Origin: Streptomyces megasporus | GTDB lineage: Bacteria > Actinomycetota > Actinomycetes > Streptomycetales > Streptomycetaceae | Direction: 5' to 3' | Assembly (NCBI RefSeq): GCF_000718985.1 | Contig: NZ_JODL01000016.1 | Location: 62,001-126,000, forward strand | DNA: 64,000 nt | In this document: piece after piece, positions 60,246 through 64,000 of the stretch | Position numbering within the stretch: position 1 is the first letter of the stretch | Layout: each line of letters opens with the position of its first letter | Notes under the pieces: model-generated | What the model saw: only the letters and a program-made list of their open reading frames with translations | Told to the model about the DNA's origin: nothing | Databases searched by the model: none | Position numbers and translations under genes: made by a program

Positions 60246-61106
60246 GTGGCGTCCAACGTCAATCCCACCGTCAGGAGGCGCCGGCTGGGGCAGGAGCTGC
60301 GCCGGCTCCGCGAGCAGAAGGGCATGACGGCCGAGGAGGTCGCCGAGCGCCTGCTGGTCTCCCAGTCCAAGATCAGCAGGTTGGAGAACGGTCGCCGCAG
60401 CATCAGTCAGCGCGACGTCCGCGACCTGTGCGGAGTGTACGAGGTCGAGGACCGCCGCATAGTCGAGTCCCTGATGCAGATGGCCAAGGAGTCCAGACAG
60501 CAGGGCTGGTGGCACGCGTTCGGGGACATCCCGTACAGCGTGTACATCGGTCTGGAGACGGACGCGGCGTCCCTGCGGGTGTACGAGCCGCAGGTCGTGC
60601 CCGGCCTGCTGCAGACCCAGGCGTACGCGGAGGCCGTCGTCGCGGGCGCGCTGCCCGAGGCGTCGGCGGCGGACATCGAGAAGCGCGTGAAGGTGCGGAT
60701 GCGCAGGCAGGAGCGCATTCACGACACGAAGAACCCGCTGCGGCTGTGGGCGGTGGTCGACGAGGCCGCGCTCCGCCGGCGGGTCGGCGGACAACAGGTC
60801 ATGCGGGAGCAGTTGGAGCGATTGATCGAGTTCTCCCGGCTCCCCCATGTGACGGTGCAGGCGCTGCCCTTCACGATGGGAGCGCATCCGGGGGTCAACG
60901 GCCAGTACGCGATCCTGGAGTTCCCGGACGCGGCCGACTCGACGGTGGTCTACCTGGAGGGCGTCACCAGCGACCTCTATCTGGAGAAGGCCACCGACGT
61001 GCAGAAGTACAGCGTGATGTACGAACACCTGCGGGCGCAGGCGCTGAACGCCGAGCAGACGCGGGAGTTCGTCGAGGGCATCGCCAAGGAGTACACCCAG
61101 GGCTGA
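60246..61106 (+). CDS. XRE-family regulator with DUF5753 (Scr1-like)
   Basis: The 286-residue protein has an N-terminal Cro/CI HTH (LGQELRRLREQKGMTAEEVAERLLVSQSKISRLENGRR, residues 14-51) and the DUF5753 domain (YIGLETDAASLRVYEPQVVPGLLQTQAYAEAVV ... VVYLEGVTSDLYLEKATDVQKY). In Streptomyces such regulators pair with a DUF397 protein; the S. coelicolor pair Scr1/Scr2 stimulates antibiotic production. The GTG at 60246 follows GGAGG by 11 nt; an ATG at 60204 lacks a ribosome binding site. The DUF397 gene follows after 360 nt instead of directly. Confidence 0.9.
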   Translation: MASNVNPTVRRRRLGQELRRLREQKGMTAEEVAERLLVSQSKISRLENGRRSISQRDVRDLCGVYEVEDRRIVESLMQMAKESRQQGWWHAFGDIPYSVYIGLETDAASLRVYEPQVVPGLLQTQAYAEAVVAGALPEASAADIEKRVKVRMRRQERIHDTKNPLRLWAVVDEAALRRRVGGQQVMREQLERLIEFSRLPHVTVQALPFTMGAHPGVNGQYAILEFPDAADSTVVYLEGVTSDLYLEKATDVQKYSVMYEHLRAQALNAEQTREFVEGIAKEYTQG

Positions 61107-61466
61107 CGGTCGGTCGTTCCCGAAGGCCGGTCCCCGGCTTCCGGCTTCCCGGCCCCGGCTCCCCGACTTCCGACGGAGGTCGCCGGGCTGCCCGCGGGCC
61201 GTCCGGTTCGGCGGCGGAAGCGGCCGGGGAGCCGCACACCGCACTTCACGGGCACTTCAGGGGCGCTTCAGGAGCACCTCGTGAGGGGAGACGGCGCAGC
61301 AAGCTACACCTCGGGCGTGTCGATGTGAAGGGGCGTCCGGAATATGCCATCCGGTCGAGTGAAAGGTGGCTTTGGCGGGGCGAGTTGGGGAGTACCGTCG
61401 GCCGCACGCCGGGCCCACCCGGCACTTTCCGCACTTTCCGTCTTCTGGAAGAAACCGGAGCAGACC
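61107..61466 (+). other. Gap between the XRE and DUF397 genes
   Basis: This 360-nt stretch shows no gene. It has GC-rich near-repeats (GGCACTTCAGGGGCGCTTCAGG around 61251-61272) and a TACCGT -10-like box near 61395 after GAGTTGGGGAG. The DUF397 gene could therefore have its own promoter with a leader of about 65 nt. Confidence 0.4.
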
Positions 61467-61676
61467 ATGGCAATCCGACAGGGCAGGACCGACGACTGGA
61501 CCAAGTCCAGCTACTCCGCGGGCAACGGTGCGTGCGTCGAGGTGAAGTCGCCGGAGCCGCGGGCGATCGCCGTGCGCGACTCCAAGGTTCCGCAGGGGCC
61601 GTCGCTGGCCTTCGTCCCGCACTCGTGGAACGCCTTCGTGGACGCCGTCGGCCGGGGCACGCTCACCCACGGCTGA
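61467..61676 (+). CDS. DUF397 protein (Scr2-like)
   Basis: A 69-residue DUF397 protein with the family block WTKSSYSAGNGACVEVKSPEPRAIAVRDSKVPQGPSLAFVPHSWNAFVDAV. GGAG lies upstream of the ATG. DUF397 proteins act with XRE-DUF5753 regulators, some pairs behaving like toxin-antitoxin systems, others as activators of antibiotic production. The likely partner is the XRE gene 360 nt upstream. A terminator lies downstream. Confidence 0.9.
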   Translation: MAIRQGRTDDWTKSSYSAGNGACVEVKSPEPRAIAVRDSKVPQGPSLAFVPHSWNAFVDAVGRGTLTHG

Positions 61677-61812
61677 TCGTCCTCGACAAGGCGCGCGGCG
61701 GCGCACGGACGCCCTCACCCCGCGTACCGTGCCGCACCGCCCGCGTCGCAGCGCACCACCGATCGGAGCCCTCTCGTCTGGTTCGCCGTCCCGGCCGAGG
61801 GGGCCGACCTTT

Positions 61813-61856
61813 CCCGGGTCCGTGCCGTCCCGCTTCCGGAACGGCACAGGCCCGGG
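61813..61856. terminator. Terminator between the DUF397 and ADP-ribosylglycohydrolase genes
   Basis: Arms 61813-61828 and 61841-61856 pair at 14 of 16 positions plus one G-U, with a 12-nt loop. It can serve both convergent genes. Confidence 0.7.
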
Positions 61857-61885
61857 GCGGTGCGCGTGGTGTGTCGGACGGCGTC

Positions 61886-63010
61886 TCAGGTCCGCGGGTA
61901 GCGGGTCAGCCAACCCGGCGAACCGGCCGGGGTGGCCGGGCTGTGGAGGGCGGGCCCCTGGGTCATCTCCATGGCGAAGTCGTCGGCCAGTTCCAGGATC
62001 GTGGCGCGCCCCTCCACCTCGACGACCCAGTCGGCCGGCAGGGCCGTCTCCCCGTGCAGGGCGCCCAGGAGGTTGCCGCAGATCGATCCGGTGGAGTCGG
62101 AGTCCCCGCCGTGGTTCACGGCGAGCAGCAGGCCGTGCCGCACGTCCTCGGCGACCAGGGCGCAGTACACCCCGATGGCCAGTGCCTCCTCGGCCGTCCA
62201 GCCCTCCCCCAGCGACTCCACGCGCTCCGCCGTCGGCAGCCCTTGACGCACGGTTCCGAGGGCCTGTTTGAGCGCCTCGCTGGTCTCCTCGTGTCCGGGG
62301 TGGGCCGCCAGGTGGACCAGGGAACGCTGTACGGCGGCGTCCAGGCTCTCGCCGCGGGTGACGGCGTGGACGATGACGGCGAAGGCGCCCGCCGCCAGGT
62401 AGCCGGTGGGGTGGCCGTGGGTCTGGACGGCGCACTCGACGGCGAGTTGGAAGACCAGTTGCGGCTCCCAGCCGACGAGCAGCCCGAAGGGTGCGGAGCG
62501 CATGACGGTGCCGCAGCCCTTGGAGTCGGGGTTCTTCGGTGCCTCCAGCGTGCCCATCCGGTCGTCGGCGAGCCCGGTCAGGCAGGCGCGGCCGGGGGCG
62601 CGCTGGGAGTACAGCCACTCCTGGCGGGCCAGCCAGCCGTCCTCCTTCCTGCGCTCGTCCGGCCCCCAGTCCCGCTGGGTGGCGGCCCAGCGGCGGTACG
62701 CGGCGTGCACGTCGGTGGGCGGGTGCCAGGCGCCGGTGTCGCGTCGTACATGGGCGCGGATGAGCCCGTCGACGGTGAACAGGGTCATCTGGGTGTCGTC
62801 GGTGACGGCGCCGCGCCGCCCGTAGGCGGGCACGTAGTCGGTCACCCCCTGGGGCCCGTGGGCGCCGCGGATGGCCTCGAGCGAGTCGAACTCGACACCC
62901 GCGCCGAGCGCGTCGCCGATGGCGCCGCCGAGCAGGCAGCCGCGCACCCGGCCGCGGAAGTCCTGCTGCTCGGCGCGGCCCCATATGCCGACGCCCGATG
63001 TCGCGGTCAC
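61886..63010 (-). CDS. ADP-ribosylglycohydrolase family protein
   Basis: A 374-residue, all-helical enzyme that removes ADP-ribose from proteins or nucleic acids using two Mg ions. Metal motifs are visible: GAIGDALGAGVEFDS, VTDDTQMTLFT (DDT) and NHGGDSDSTGSICGNLLGA (DSDS). GTG 63010 is preceded by GGAGGGG at good spacing, whereas ATGs further upstream (63085, 63043) are unsupported. The target is unknown; DraG-type nitrogenase regulation is unlikely, as no nif genes are seen. Confidence 0.9.
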   Translation of the reverse strand: MTATSGVGIWGRAEQQDFRGRVRGCLLGGAIGDALGAGVEFDSLEAIRGAHGPQGVTDYVPAYGRRGAVTDDTQMTLFTVDGLIRAHVRRDTGAWHPPTDVHAAYRRWAATQRDWGPDERRKEDGWLARQEWLYSQRAPGRACLTGLADDRMGTLEAPKNPDSKGCGTVMRSAPFGLLVGWEPQLVFQLAVECAVQTHGHPTGYLAAGAFAVIVHAVTRGESLDAAVQRSLVHLAAHPGHEETSEALKQALGTVRQGLPTAERVESLGEGWTAEEALAIGVYCALVAEDVRHGLLLAVNHGGDSDSTGSICGNLLGALHGETALPADWVVEVEGRATILELADDFAMEMTQGPALHSPATPAGSPGWLTRYPRT

Positions 63011-63167
63011 TGTGCCGTCCCCTCCACGTCCGGTGCTCCTCATCCACCTCGGTTCGCACTGTAATCGACCGCCGTCCGCCGGCAACCGGCGGAAATCGGC
63101 CCGTCACCGGGCATACGCCGTGGGGACACCGATACGCCGCTCGGAGGACGCGATCGGAAGCGGGGAT

Positions 63168-63206
63168 CGGGCGAGGGGCCAAAGCGGGAGGCCGGCCCCT
63201 CGCCCG
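63168..63206 (-). terminator. Terminator of fbiC
   Basis: A perfect 13-bp stem (63168-63180 with 63194-63206), 13-nt loop, begins 2 nt after the fbiC stop on the minus strand. Confidence 0.8.
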
Positions 63207-63208
63207 GC

Positions 63209-64000
63209 TCAGCCGTCGAGGTCGTCGAGCACCGGCAGCAGCTCGGGAAGGTGTCCGTCGGAGGCCAGGGCGGTCCGTACGCGTTCCTCCGGCACCTCGC
63301 CGTAGGTGGTGGTGCGGGGGCGGGCCGGACGGCCGGCGGCCTCGGCGATGGCGACGAGGTCCCGCACGGAGCGGTAGGAGCCGTAGGAGGAGCCCGCCAT
63401 GCGGGAGATCGTCTCCTCCATCAGCGTGCCGCCCAGGTCGTTGGCGCCCGAGCGGAGCATCTCGGCGGCGCCCTCGGCTCCCAACTTCACCCAGCTCGTC
63501 TGGATGTTGGGGATGTGCGGGTGCAGCAGCAGGCGGGCCATCGCGGTCACCGCGCGGTTGTCGCGCATGGTCGGCCCGGGGCGGGCGATGCCCGCGAGGT
63601 AGACCGGTGCGTTGGTGTGGACGAACGGCAGCGTGACGAACTCCGTGAAGCCGCCCGTCTCCCGCTGGACGCGGGACAGGAGGCGCAGGTGGCCGAGCCA
63701 GTGCCGCGGCTGGTCCACGTGGCCGTACATCATCGTGGACGAGGAGCGGATGCCCAGTTCGTGGGCGGTGGTGATCACCTCGACCCAGGTGGCGGTGGGC
63801 AGCTTCCCCTTGGTGAGCACCCAGCGGACCTCGTCGTCGAGGATCTCGGCCGCCGTGCCGGGGATGGTGTCGAGCCCGGCCTCCTTGGCGGCCGTCAACC
63901 AGTCCCGGATCGACATGCCGGTGCGGGTCGCGCCGTTGACGACCTCCATCGGGGAGAAGGCGTGCACGTGGATGTCCGGCACGCGTTCCTTCACCGCCCG
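63209..64000 (-). CDS. fbiC: FO synthase, CofH half (3' part; gene continues beyond the window)
   Basis: FbiC makes the deazaflavin FO, precursor of cofactor F420, from tyrosine and a pyrimidine through two radical-SAM domains. The 263 residues seen belong to the C-terminal CofH domain: [46 protein letters not shown], then [23 protein letters not shown] and [24 protein letters not shown]. The radical-SAM CxxxCxxC cluster and the CofG half lie outside. The frame stays open to base 64000, so the gene is incomplete here. A strong terminator follows the stop. Confidence 0.95.
   Translation of the reverse strand, partial: RAVKERVPDIHVHAFSPMEVVNGATRTGMSIRDWLTAAKEAGLDTIPGTAAEILDDEVRWVLTKGKLPTATWVEVITTAHELGIRSSSTMMYGHVDQPRHWLGHLRLLSRVQRETGGFTEFVTLPFVHTNAPVYLAGIARPGPTMRDNRAVTAMARLLLHPHIPNIQTSWVKLGAEGAAEMLRSGANDLGGTLMEETISRMAGSSYGSYRSVRDLVAIAEAAGRPARPRTTTYGEVPEERVRTALASDGHLPELLPVLDDLDG

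Noticed and set aside
1..64000. CRISPR array, insertion sequences, integrase or attachment sites next to the two tRNA genes
   Set aside because: No regularly spaced repeats, no transposase or integrase motifs, and no duplicated tRNA 3' ends were seen.

Overview
The window reads as chromosomal DNA from Streptomyces or a very close relative. Base composition is uniformly very GC-rich, third codon positions are almost always G or C, and many genes start at GTG. Several families are typical of the genus: an SsgA-like sporulation protein, SepX, HrdD, a conservon, a subtilisin-inhibitor-like protein, an XRE/DUF397 pair and an FO synthase. There is no insertion sequence, prophage, integrase or CRISPR array. 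The sequence opens inside an Rpf-type muralytic protein and closes inside fbiC.

1-9.3 kb: rpf-rsmA-ispE form a tight + strand operon closed by a hairpin. A P-loop kinase and a beta-lactamase-fold hydrolase lie on the minus strand, then an SsgE-like gene, a tricorn protease and a small charged protein. 9.3-20 kb: a minus-strand SDR / alpha-beta hydrolase / Baeyer-Villiger monooxygenase operon faces a MerR regulator. It is followed by a FUSC-like transporter, exonuclease III, a GNAT, an arylamine N-acetyltransferase behind a SoxR-box-like promoter, a methyltransferase, and a class F sortase with a DUF4397 protein. 20-26 kb: a complete conservon (cvnA-B-C-D plus two P450s, one lacking the ExxR motif). 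26-32 kb: tRNA-Ala, sepX, a GNAT, moaB, moaC, glp and galU, all on the minus strand.

31.7-44 kb: 5-formyl-THF cyclo-ligase, a penicillin acylase, a CPA1 antiporter, an MFS transporter, an FmdB zinc ribbon protein, MTA phosphorylase, a CpaB-like SAF protein, mscL, a P1 peptidase, and hrdD with a textbook SigR promoter. 44-53 kb: a Tat-exported GH3 enzyme, tRNA-Arg, a Ser/Thr kinase, an SSI-type inhibitor, and DinB-like, HAD, VOC and FAD enzymes. 53.5-64 kb: a HicA-like/HTH gene pair with its own operator-like promoter, a holin-like/DUF3618/YihY envelope group, a DD-carboxypeptidase with a long repeat-bearing cytoplasmic tail, a GPP34 protein, an XRE-DUF397 pair, an ADP-ribosylglycohydrolase and the 3' end of fbiC.

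Most of the window is core metabolism and cell-envelope or division biology. The parts most worth a second look are the HicA-like/HTH pair, the SoxR-like promoter at the arylamine acetyltransferase, the ExxR-less P450 of the conservon, a repeated pattern of -10 boxes 6-8 nt before start codons (leaderless genes), two probable CTG starts, and an SSI-type inhibitor with an unusual P1 residue. All family assignments rest on motif reading. No database search was run.
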